Assembly (NCBI GenBank): GCA_031835245.1
Contig: JAVKOQ010000615.1
Location: forward strand, 1 to 22,500
DNA: 22,500 nt
DNA from: Balamuthia mandrillaris
Lineage: Eukaryota > Discosea > Longamoebia > Balamuthiidae
Direction: 5' to 3'
The notes under the pieces were generated by a model, which was given only the letters and a program-made list of their open reading frames with translations, did no database searches and was not told the DNA's origin. Positions within the stretch are counted from its first letter, which is position 1. Each line of letters starts with the position of its first letter. Shown here piece after piece: positions 10,620 to 19,640 of this stretch. A program made the translations under genes and the position numbers.

Positions 10620-11290
10620 TAAGTGAACTCTTAGCAACAAGAAAAGTTCAACCCCATCACAATGAGCATAAGCATGTCGCTCAATGTTGGGATGAATCAT
10701 CCCCTGTGGAACTTTGTCTCCTCATTGAAAAGGAGCAAGCCTCCATGCAACACCTCACAGCCACACAGGACAAGCTCCTCAAATCTCTGCACAAACACCA
10801 GACAATCAATGAGGATAAAATCTTTGCCTGATTAACGGTCACAAAACGGGAACTCTACTCTGCAGAGCAATGCATCCAGGAACTGGATCACGCTCTCCAG
10901 TAAGCAGAGCAGAAAGACCCCCAATACCTCTCCAAACGGCTTGACAGCCTCAAGCTTCAAAACTCCAACATCAGCTACCTTGTAGAAGCTGTTGATGTCC
11001 TCCTCAAGCACACAGATGAGTCTGTCTTTGAGCACTATGAGACAATCATCACAAACACCATCACACATGCAGACAGCCAGTTGGACACCCTGATCCACAT
11101 CGTGAACAAAATAGCAGACCGCCTTGAGTGTGTATTGAGCTCAACCAAGTGGTCATAGCCCAACAGCAACAACACACTGAGCCCGAAAAGGTCAAAGAAG
11201 GTGAAGAGAGCCTCTTCTTCAACAGTCCAGCCCATGTAGCGAACACCTCCTACCATGCAGCTGATGTATCTTTTACAGAACGCCTGTTAT
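10620..11290 (+). pseudogene. Helix-rich coding relic, family unknown
   Basis: GC content and codon pattern rise sharply against the AT-rich surroundings. The frame reads as an alpha-helical, charged protein with segments such as LLIEKEQASMQHLTATQDKL, KRLDSLKLQNSNISYLVEAV and HADSQLDTLIHIVNKIADRL, typical of a coiled coil, then a basic KRSKKVKR patch. The frame is interrupted. It may be a structural or DNA-binding protein from a mobile element, because it abuts LTR-like and direct repeats, but I do not recognise the family. Confidence 0.4.
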
Positions 11291-11329
11291 TCTCCCCTTT
11301 GGCATAACCTACCTCTCTGGACTCTCTTT

Positions 11330-11640
11330 CATTTTCTTTTAAGATTCTGACTGGTCTTCCAGCAAACAACCCTGAAAATTTTTTAAGTATTTTTCCAAAA
11401 TCAAAAATAATTTTTTTTCAAATTTTATTAATAAGGAAAATCATAAATTATTTTTTATATGAATGGAATAGTACTTTATAAATATTAAAGAAAACATTTT
11501 TATTATTGTTATTTTTGCTAATAATTTTGCATGCTCTGCTAAGTTTGTGGCTCCAGAACCAGGAAACAAGGCCACAAAATGACGCATTGCTAATATTTAT
11601 AAATGTTTTAGTTCATTACCAAAAGAAACAAGGAAAGGAA
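11330..11640. repeat. AT-rich repeat segment (inverted piece)
   Basis: AT-rich DNA. Around 11383-11425 it contains the reverse complement of the AAAAAAATTATTTTTGATTT block that ends direct-repeat copy 2 (about 17757-17780). No gene is seen. Confidence 0.4.
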
Positions 11641-11660
11641 AAACAAAAGGATGAACTTAC

Positions 11661-14499
11661 TTTCCAAACAAACTGTTGGCAAACAACCTGATGTGGGATT
11701 AAAGGCCAACACCACATCTTTAGGCTCTGTGAATGTGTTCAGCAAATAACGATACATATTTAAAGAAGGAACAGGAGAAGAAGAGAGATTCGCCTGATCA
11801 GCCACTTGTCCTTCCTGAGCTTGAGGTCCCTTGATTGGAATCACCACTGAAGTTGGTTGCCATGTCTCCAAGGCCAACAGAGAAGAAGTAATCGAACTAG
11901 AATTATCCTGCAACTGTGTTTGGCCTTTGTTCCACACTGCCACAAAGATGCCATTCTCACACCATTGTGGTTTGTTGTTATGGTTGGAATGGTGAGGTTT
12001 GTACCCAAAAACAAGAACTATTTCTAGCTTCAAGTTAATCAAAAGCTGACATTGCTTTTGTTTATAGGCATTGATTTGATTCATGGCCAAGTGCAAGTGA
12101 TTATAATGGGTAGTTATCAACAAAACCCTTTCCACATGATGATCTGAGAAGAATGAGAGAAAATTAGACAGACAGCAATCTGAGTTCTTTGGAAAAAATA
12201 ACCCAAAAAAGACTTACTTTGGCAGTGTACTCCCAAGGAATCAAGCATCAAGGGAGCATGTGTTGGTAAATTATCATAAATGATCACTTTGAACTTGGTA
12301 GGAGGGGAATGAGAAGCAAGCACGTCCTTTCCCCATTTGTTGAGTTGGTGGGCCAGTTGTTTGGAGGGTTGAGGAGAAGTGTTGAGTTTGGGTCTGCCAC
12401 GATGATGGTTTTTTGCTTTTTTGGCCTGGTGTTTGGAAGAGGTCTTTGGTTGTTGTTTTTTGCTTTAATTTTTAATTTGACCCCTTCGGACAATACCAGG
12501 TTGTCCCAGGCAGACAACTTCCAAGAAATATGAGTAAGTCACCTTGTTAAAAAACAGAAAAAGCAACAGAAAACTCCAAGGTATTGTACCTCGTCCAAGA
12601 CAGCCACACTTGGAAGTTGTTTGCCATCAAATGGCAGCACTTTGGCCCTCCAAGTTAACTTCTTCAGCTTTGGGGAGTTTTCACAGTACAATACATGGGC
12701 TGCTGCACATCGATGGTTACCTCCAAGACATACATATTCTTGTTGATTGCTTTTTGGATGCACCCACAGAGCTGAAGGCAGTTCCATCAATAATAAAGAA
12801 GAGTGTTCATCAAAAGACAAAATGCCGCCTGAGTTGAATATGGCCAGCAGCTTGTTCAACCCCTCTGGTTTTAGAGGTCGATGCCAACCTGATAAAACAA
12901 ATGAAGTTAATGACAGTACAAAGTTAAAAGAAGGCATGAAAAACTGTAGAAGGTAGTAGTAGTAGTAATAAGAAGTTTATTTGCTCTAAGAGCAACACCA
13001 CACTATATAAAAAGTAAGCATTGTACATACATAGTGTACTCTTACTTCTCTTACTCCCTCATCCTCAATGCCTTCCCAATTGTTATGTTAGTTCACAAGT
13101 GAAAGGTGTTGAATGAGCTTTCAGACTAACTTTGTATCATCTAGCTATCCTTTTCTTCCCCTTTTCCTCTCTTATCATTTCCTTACTTTTACATTACTTC
13201 CAAAGATTGATAAAATGCAGAAGAACTTCCATACTTCCAACTTGCTCTTGCTGCCCACAATCTCCAGACTCGTTTACAACTCTGCTTACAATGCTCCATC
13301 TCTTGCGCTCTGTTGCATTTCTTTCCACTTGACAGGAGCTTTGTTGTACACTCTTCTATGATTAGCTTTCTGACTTGTTCTTCATCTCCATTGTCCACAT
13401 TCCAGATTCTAAAACGATCTTCCCAAAGATTAGGACATCTTAATAGGAAGTGTTCTGCAGTTTATTCCTCAGCATTGCATGCAGGGCACATACTGTCCTC
13501 TTCAGACTGCTGACTGTAGAGGGTATTTGCTGCACTATATGGCGCAGCCAATGCCCTTCAACTAGTCAACAAGAGAGAAAAAGGTCAAAGGCATGAGCTG
13601 CGCCGTATGGCACAGCCTATAACCTTTTCTTACCAGCCAAACAAGAAATTAAGGCAGCAGTTGTGATCTGCGCCATACAGTGCAATCATCACCCGAACTA
13701 TAAAAGGAAAGTGTTGATCTAAAAGGCAGATCTGCACCGTATGGCGCAGCCAACACCTTTCCTTCAAAAATACCAGAGGATTTGAAGGGCTGAGCTGCGT
13801 TATATGGTGCAGCCAATGATTTCCCTTTTAAAGGATTTGAAGGGCTGAACTGTGCCATCCAGCGCAGCAAATGAGCTGAAGGGCTGATCTGCGCTGTATG
13901 GCGCAGTCAACACCATCCCTTCAAATAATAATTTGGATGAGAGAAGAGAAAGGGCAAAAGTAGGATGGAGCTGGACTGGCCCTTCTCCCTTGAGGAAGAA
14001 AGAAGCAAGGCGAATAGTGGCCGTTCAGCCATTGACTATAACACAAAAATAAAAGCACAAACCTTTCATAGTGATAGCTTTCAACAGAACCAAACGAGTC
14101 CCCTCCTGAAGCCGAGTTTTACAAAGTTCTGCCACTTCTTTGGTTTTCTCGTCTGTGCCATCCAGTGCACAAAATAGACGCACAGCTTCCAAGTCACTCT
14201 TGCGCAAAATCCAATCATTTCTTGTTGGAGTGCTACCATAAAAAACCTCAATCACTCACCAGAAAAACCAAAATGGAGAGCAAGTTGTTTTACCTGTTGG
14301 ACGGGGAGGAAGATGAGCCTTCATCTGTTTCCGAGAGGTCCAATGGTTGGTTGGAAGAAGGATTCGACGTAGGAGTTTGCATTTGCAATTTGTGCAATAA
14401 GACAGATTTGGAGTCCTTGGTGGTCCATTGTCCACCAAGGTCCTCAATCCTTTGCCGCAGTTCTTTCACTGTCAATCTCTTGTTGTCCGACATAACCAT
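11661..14499 (-). CDS. SAP + ParB-like + methyltransferase-like protein (multi-exon, probably decayed)
   Basis: Inferred exons: A 14499-14294, B 14245-14063, C 12888-12590, D 12517-12218, E 12143-11661, with GT-AG borders. The B-C, C-D and D-E junctions keep phase. Exon A encodes a SAP-like DNA-binding helix pair (LTVKELRQRIEDLGG, KSVLLHKL). B has YGSTPTRNDWILRKSDLEAV, unrecognised. C has GWHRPLKPEGLNKLL, a GGILSFDEHSS stretch and LGGNHRCAAAHVL, resembling the ParB N-terminal fold (GxHRxxAA). D is a basic linker with an AT-hook-like RGRPK, then KVIIYDNLPTHAP. E has FVAVWNKGQ and NTFTEPKDVVLAFNPTSG, similar to the VLDPFxGSGT motif of N4/N6 DNA methyltransferases. I see no intact DPPY-type catalytic motif. 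The A-B junction and the middle of D do not stay in one frame, so this copy is probably inactive. Exons beyond E were not found. Confidence 0.55.
12951..13515 (-). mobile_element. LINE (non-LTR retrotransposon) 3'-end fragment, copy 2
   Basis: The minus strand encodes the typical C-terminal zinc knuckle of LINE ORF2: CPACNAEE, one stop codon, then TAEHFLLRCPNLWEDRFRIW (C-x2-C...H-x4-C). An Arg/Lys-rich tail follows (CKRVWRLWAARASWKYGSSS). The 3' UTR ends with AATAAACTTCTTATTACTAC and a (CTA)n tail at 12951-12965. The copy is 5'-truncated, as usual for target-primed insertion. It lies inside the long intron (14062-12889) of the SAP/ParB-like gene in the same orientation. Confidence 0.8.
13530..13906. 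repeat. Palindrome cluster 2 (7 copies)
   Basis: Copies of CTGCGCCATATGGCGCAG-like palindromes lie at 13530-13547, 13598-13615, 13668-13685, 13732-13749, 13795-13812, 13850-13867 and 13889-13906. Spacing is about 40-70 bp. They share flanks: GGGCTGATCT or GATCT before, AGCCAATRCCC or AGCCAACACC after. An ACTATAAAAGGAAAG block recurs at about 13698. All lie in the long intron of the SAP/ParB-like gene. Confidence 0.85.
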
Positions 14500-15583
14500 A
14501 ACAGCAAAAATAAAAAGCAAGGAATATGTGTGAATGGTGTGAATAGTTGTGCACTTTTGTGACAAACTATAATTTTGGGAGTTTGTTTTGCTTTTGGCCC
14601 TCTTTTTTTTCTTTTGAATTTCGTTTAATTGGTAGTCAAATTGTTGTGGTTTGCTGCAGACTTTGTGGACGGCAACCAATGACAGAGAGCATCGCTGATA
14701 TGGTGCTGGAAGAAGTGACAGCAAGTTGAAGGAAATTCAAAAGCATTTTGTTCCCATAATAAAGGGGCTTGAATGTGCTTTCTTACGTCCAACCTCATGA
14801 TTCTTTCTTTTGAGTTCAACTTGTGAAAGGACTGTGAGGCATAACGGTTTGTATTGTTCTCAGTTGTCAAATCTGTTCAGCCTGCATTTTGTTTGAAAGA
14901 GAGACCAGCATTGCTATGCCATTATCCCTTTTTCTTTTGTTTTTTTGCTTGCATTCAATTTTTGAGACTAGCGTGTTGGCTGCACCATACAGCGCAGATC
15001 AGCCCTTTCCTGCTCTCTTTTCTTTTATATGGCAGGCATTGGCTGTATGGTGCAGATCAGCCCTTTTGTATGGCAGGCATGAGCTGCGCCATATGGCGCA
15101 GCTCAGCCCTTTTCTGCTCTCTTTTCTTTTGTATGAAAGGCATTGGCTATCCTTCCTATCTAATGAAAAGCAAATTTTTTCAAATTTTTCTAGCAAGCAA
15201 GAATGTTGAGTGCATCATACGATGCAAAAGCGCCCTTTCCTTTCAACAAAGAATTTAGCAATCTTCATTGTGAAGGGCAGATCTTGTGTCATACAGCACA
15301 GTCAATACCCTCTTATACCCTTTTGATTATTTATCTATTCTGCCACCATTTTTTTTCTTGTAAAGTGTTTAGCTTTTATTGATTCTTTTGGCTGACTTAT
15401 GAGGTTTCTTTAGATAGAACATCATTGCAGTAGAAAAAGAGCACCATTGCCTTCCAACCACCATCTAAACTGAAAAGCACTGCACGTCGGTTTTTTTCAG
15501 AGCAACATATCCGGACTTCAAAGCACAGTTACTGCTGTCAACAATACTGTCTTTCCAGCATTTCATCAGAGGATTTTCAAGAG
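14500..15583. promoter_or_regulatory. Divergent region between the SAP/ParB-like gene and the DUF7869-like gene
   Basis: About 1.1 kb separates the two divergent start regions, so both promoters should be here. It contains palindrome cluster 3 (14980-15301). Apart from that the DNA is T-rich with no gene I can support. The promoter role is inferred from layout only. Confidence 0.4.
14980..15301. repeat. Palindrome cluster 3 (5 copies, one a perfect 24-mer)
   Basis: Copies lie at 14980-14997, 15042-15055 (half), 15081-15104, 15210-15227 and 15284-15301. The copy at 15081-15104 (GAGCTGCGCCAT and its exact reverse complement) is a perfect 24-bp palindrome. Flanks of the first three are in the opposite orientation to cluster 2 (GCAGATCAGCCC after the palindrome). 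TATGGCAGGCAT and CTGCTCTCTTTTCTTTT recur between copies. Confidence 0.85.
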
Positions 15584-17124
15584 ATGCGCACCTATAATTG
15601 GACACTGGACTCAGAACAAGCCAGAACCAAATTTCTTGTGGATTGCTTGCTTCTTATGGCCCTTATCAAGAGACCAGAGCTGTCAGGCCCTCCAGGCAAC
15701 AATTGCTTTTGGCTGGTCATCTGGTTTGTTACAAAGCAATCCAATTATGGCTGGCCCTTTCCAATAAGAAGTTTTATCCCTGCATGGACTTGTGGAAAAC
15801 GGGAGCCACTTTACCTCTTCATCACAATCATGGCCTGGTTTGGCACTCCACCACCTATTCGCAAACCAAAGCCTGGCTTACAGTGTACTTTGCCAATATG
15901 GGAGAATCCTTGCCAAACTCTGATTCAGATTCCAATGATATTGAATCAAAAAGCCTTGTATCAAGAAATGGTATTAAGCCTGAGACATGATCAAAGCATC
16001 AGTTATGCACGCTTTTTGCAGATGTTGCATGAAGATTTCTCTTATGTTCATTTTTCCAAGGTAAGCTTTGTTTGTTGAGAGAGTTTGTCAAAAGAAAGGA
16101 ATGATTCATTGTTTTTATTCTAACAACCTGTTGATGAATAATTGTTATTGCTTTCTGTATTAGCAAACCAGATTAGGAAAATGTGATCAATGTGCTCAGC
16201 TTCTAGTTCGTTTTAAACAATGCAAGAGTGTGAAGGCATTGCAAGGCTTACAAAAGGAACGAAGTGATCATTTGCGCTTTGTTCATTTACACAAAGAGAA
16301 GTATTACAAGCATCGTGCTAAAGCCAAAGCCTCTCCTTTCAAATACATTTCCATCATTATGGATTATACAGAGGCCATTCCTCTTTCCCATCATCATACT
16401 CCCCCAAAAGGCTGGACCATCAAAAAGTTTATCAGTATCTCTTGTTTCGGACTAATAGATCATGGGCATCATCATTGTTATCTGTGTTATCATTTTGATC
16501 AGTGGTCACGTGATGCCAATTTAGTAGTTTGATCTTAGAAAACATCTTGAGATGCACCAACCAACATAAAAAGGCCAATAAATACTTGTTTTTGTTTTCT
16601 TTGTAGCAGTTCTCAGCTTCCCTTAGAGAAAAAGCAAAGTAAAGCATTACTCAAATTTGATATTGAAACCTTGGAGCAAATCTTTACATTCATTAACTCT
16701 TCTTATTTAACGGATGAAACTTGTCCAGAATGACATCCTTTGGAATGAATGGGTCTGGGATTTCAAAGGTTGGTTGCATCCTTTCATGGTAAATCTTGAA
16801 GGTCATTCCCAACCTCTATTTTTCAAATTTATTTATCCTACTCCTACAATGACCTGCCCTCCAACATGGCCCATTTTACAAGTGAAATCCAACATTCATG
16901 CTCCTTGGAGCAAACCCATTTCATTGATAAAAGGATTTCCAAATCTATCTTTATATTCCACTCATATTCCTCATTTGATACCCAAATCTTGTGTAGAAGA
17001 AGAATGCATTCAAGGTACTCAATCTACTTTTTCCACTATTTTGCTTTCTTCCAAACTTCGCTTACAAGCATTGATTTATAATTTACAACACCCTTCATCC
17101 CCTTTGGTGACAAGATGTTGGTAA
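15584..17124 (+). CDS. DUF7869-like mobile-element protein (spliced, probably broken)
   Basis: Coding-like sequence runs in several blocks. About 15650-15920 gives LLLAGHLVCYKAIQLWLALS and KAWLTVYFANMGESLP. About 15945-16060 gives KALYQEMVLSL and SYARFLQMLHEDFSYVHFSK. A GT-AG intron (16061-16163) follows. Then 16164-16532 gives KCDQCAQLLVRFKQC, HLHKEKYYKHRAKAKASPFK, YISIIMDYTEAIPL and YHFDQWSRDANLVV. A last block at 16714-17124 gives WVWDFKGWLHPFM. The order (CxxC finger, YYKHRAKA, a SIIxD segment, a D-x-N segment) matches, from memory, the eukaryotic element proteins annotated as DUF7869. The SIIMD and later acidic residues could be part of a nuclease or transposase core; this is inference. 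The reading frame is not continuous in this copy. It is divergent to the SAP/ParB-like gene. Confidence 0.55.
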
Positions 17125-17221
17125 ATCAATCGAGGGTTTTGAGTTCAAATACCATTGTAAACAATTTTGTTTTTTGACAAATATATTTATTTCTTTAAAA
17201 ATTTGAATAGTCTGTAATCAC

Positions 17222-17764
17222 AAGAGATTAGTTTTTCCTTTTCTCATTCTTTTCTTCTTTTCTTTTTTTGTTTTGTTGTTTTTCCCTCCATTTCTCTTCT
17301 TTCTACTCTGCTTTGCTCTGCTCTGCTTTGCTTTGCTTTGCTCCTTTCTTATCTCTCTTGTCTCTGATCTCTCTTTTTTATAATTCCTTCTTTCTCTGAT
17401 CTGTGTTGCATTTTACAACTACTGTGACTGTAGGCGAATATTGGGCTATCATGTTTTGTCCCAATTCTTTGTTTTGAAAGTGGAAGTATTGCAATCTTAT
17501 TTTATTAACTAATGTAGCTATATATATGTTGACATGTCACAAAGTGTAATTTTTTGGTATTTTTTGATTAGAAAAATTATACTTTTATTCTCAAATGAGA
17601 AGTTACATCTTTTATATAGAGATATATCCACACAGTGATAGTTAATTTTTTTTTGACAAAAGTGAAAAAAATATTATTTTTTTGTTAAATAATTAAAAAC
17701 ATTATTTTTGATACAAAAAATGATTTTTAATTTTCATAAAATAATAAATTTCAGAAAAAAAATT
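17222..17764 (+). repeat. Long direct repeat, copy 2
   Basis: Near-identical to 9707-10235, same strand. It extends on the right into AATTATTTTTGATTTTGG and then the AT-rich GGAGATTCTCC terminus, which copy 1 lacks. The two copies bracket both genes of the candidate element. Confidence 0.9.
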
Positions 17765-17852
17765 ATTTTTGATTTTGGAAAATTATTTAAAAAAATATTT
17801 TTTACCCTTTCAAATTTCCAAAAGGAGATTCTCCTTTTTGTTTGTACTGTGT
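17765..17852 (+). repeat. AT-rich repeat end with GGAGATTCTCC palindrome
   Basis: TTTCAAATTTCCAAAAGGAG through TCTCCTTTTTGTTTGTACTG recurs at 18352-18398 and, inverted, at 8371-8412. It looks like the conserved terminus of an AT-rich, non-coding repeat family. Confidence 0.6.
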
Positions 17853-17853
17853 T

Positions 17854-17945
17854 AAGGGAAAATAAAAAGGGGTAAGAGAATTTGGAATATCCAGGGAAAG
17901 TGTTGACAGGAAGTCATAATGACACGAATTGTTAGTTTTCCAACA
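17854..17945 (+). mobile_element. LTR-like fossil fragment
   Basis: Matches 8245-8336 (GGGAAAATAAAAAGGGG, ATATCCAGGGAAAGTG, GACAGGAAGTCATAATGA) and ends in TTTTCCAACA. It is only the end part of the candidate LTR and abuts the AT-rich repeat terminus. Confidence 0.4.
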
Positions 17946-18477
17946 GAAAAGGAGGAGAATATTGAAACAGTGGCTTTGGACAACTTGTTGGTTCTCTCTG
18001 GCATTATGCTGACTGAGAAAAAGCATTCAACTAGTCTGTCATTGTAGATAAGTAAGGGGAGGACACTCAATTACTTCAGTAGTTTTTATCAACTCTAGAG
18101 GCTGAGCAAAAGGAATATATAAGAAATAAGCCAAGCAACGGAAGAAAAATCTGATAACTTTATTTACAAAGTTAATTTGTTAAATCTAGTACAAAAACAT
18201 TATTTGTTCTTTAGTTAAACCATGGTTTAAACAGATTTTTTTGAATACAAAATATTATTTTTGCTTTAAATAAGCAAAATAATAAAATAATTAATTTCAG
18301 GAAAAAAATAATTTTTATTTTGAAAAATTAATTTAAAAACATTTTTTGCTTTTTCAAATTTCCAAAAGGAGAATCTCTTTTTTTGTTTGGACTGTGTTAC
18401 TTCTTATTACTACTTTGTATAAATTGGAGTTGCACTCTGATAAACTTCTATTATTATACAAATTATATACCAATGCT
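17946..18477. other. Intergenic, AT-rich repeat copy inside
   Basis: 17946-18140 holds nothing I recognise. 18230-18398 is another AT-rich repeat body ending with the GGAGAATCTCT terminus. 18399-18470 has CTTCTTATTACTAC, which resembles the LINE tail. Confidence 0.4.
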
Positions 18478-18850
18478 TTTCCAAAGCTAAAGAGGCACAC
18501 CTAGCTGACCAGCCACAGCATTGCCATTTGATGGTAAACAACTGCCAAGCCTGGCCATTTGAGATGAAGTGCAATCAACGTCATTTCCTTTTTTTTTTTT
18601 GCAGTTTTCACAGGGTGCTGACTCTCTTGTTTCAAGGAAGTTAGCAGCCTAGGACAATATAATGTTATCAAAGGAAGTCAACCAAGAGACAGAATTAGAA
18701 AATGTTTGTTTTGTTTGCAATCATTGGCAACAACTCCAGAGCAATTGTTTCTATGGAGAAATAGAACTTTACCATACATACAAAGAAGTTCCTTCAGCCA
18801 CCTTAGAATAAATTCAAGACAAAGTAAACAATGGTGATTTTGATGAAGAG
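18478..18850 (+). pseudogene. Second, decayed copy of the SAP/ParB-like gene (exons C-D part)
   Basis: 18478-18568 corresponds to the end of exon C of the minus-strand gene: CCAAAGCTAAAG, then LPFDGKQLPSLAI and DE against LPFDGKQLPSVAVLDE. Splice-like GTGCAA follows at 18569 and TTCAAGGAAG at 18640. The intron is 72 bp, exactly the length seen in the other copy (12589-12518). The next exon starts LAA-DNIMLSKEV against LSAWDNLVLSEGV. It is broken by at least three changes: a frame slip in exon C, TGA in place of the Leu before DE, and TAG for the Trp. Later sequence to 18850 (CFVCNHWQQLQSNCF) has no counterpart I can align. Confidence 0.6.
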
Positions 18851-19205
18851 ATCTTTGTAAAACAAGTAATACTACTTTTCACAAAGTACTTAAAGTATGT
18901 ATACCTTCTTTGAAGTGCATTGAAATGTTATTGTTGTTAACATTTCCTATATACATTTATTCATTTGTTGTTGCTGGGTAGTGCAGCACGGTCCAAAATT
19001 TTCAGAAGGGAGGGAAAAGTCAAAAAAGTCTTAAAAATTGATTTTTTTTTGTACAAGTTTTTGGTCATTTTTGTGTTTTTTTTTTCATCCTGACCTTTTT
19101 TTTTTTGCTGTTGAACTAACTATTGCAGATCAGAAGGACAGGCAGCAAAACACTTGTCTTGGTCACGAAGAGGAGCAATGTAGAGGTTGTGGATTGCTGA
19201 CAGCA
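18851..19205. other. Intergenic, nothing recognised
   Basis: T-rich DNA with poly-T runs near 19041-19107. No gene or repeat that I can support. Confidence 0.4.
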
Positions 19206-19640
19206 CTAGCCAATAATGATCAAAAGGTCTTTAGCATACTCAGGGTTGGTTTTCAGTTGTTTTTCAAACAACTCACTGGTAATCTTGAACCTTTCCAGTG
19301 AACCAAAACAGTTTTCCACAACAGATCGTATGTAACTAACATTTCTGTTGTACTCTGACTTGGGATCTGGGTGGTTTGGAAGGAGAACCTTTCTGCCAGC
19401 AGGCAGTTGCAGGTTTGGGAAACCTTTGTCTGCCATCAATGAGTCTTCTTCTGTTCTTTGCATGGTGAGCTCTTTGATAACACTTGGAAGGCCAACAAGG
19501 GATATATCAGAAAGGCTTCACTATACTAGGCCTGATCCAAAGGATATAACCATCTCCAGAGCATGCTAGTAGTCAGGTAAGTGTGTAGTCTTTGTTTTTT
19601 CCACTATAAAGTAACTCAAACATATCATGACAAGCAGAAC
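19206..19640 (-). pseudogene. Harbinger/DDE_4-type transposase, C-terminal part
   Basis: The minus strand reads FELLYSGKNKDYTLT, LLACSGDGYILWI, SLSDISLVGLPSVIKELT, MADKGFPNLQLPAG, VLLPNHPD and RSVVENCFGSLERFKI, ending at 19206. This is the usual DDE_Tnp_4 order: YSGKxKxxT, a (S)D before the loop, the D of DKGF (second catalytic Asp) and the E of VVEN (third). The ISL2EU/Harbinger superfamily uses such an enzyme for cut-and-paste transposition. In-frame stops interrupt it (TGA after YTLT and after the KPF segment). The N-terminal part lies across the inserted element at 21222-21385. The first catalytic Asp is not seen, so it is dead. Confidence 0.7.

Noticed and set aside
12284-12517. LNPPNNW as an N6-adenine methylase NPPY motif in exon D
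   Set aside because: It is read in one frame, but the adjacent frame (RGRPKLNTSP, QLAHQLNKWGKDVL) is better coding and joins to the next splice site, so the motif is probably a frame artefact.
13530-13906. CRISPR-like array from evenly spaced palindromes
   Set aside because: Spacers are similar to each other, repeat copies vary strongly, spacing is irregular and the surroundings are eukaryotic.
9707-17764. The long direct repeats as LTRs of one 8-kb retroelement
   Set aside because: No TG...CA ends, no primer-binding site or polypurine tract next to them, and no gag-pol type coding between them.
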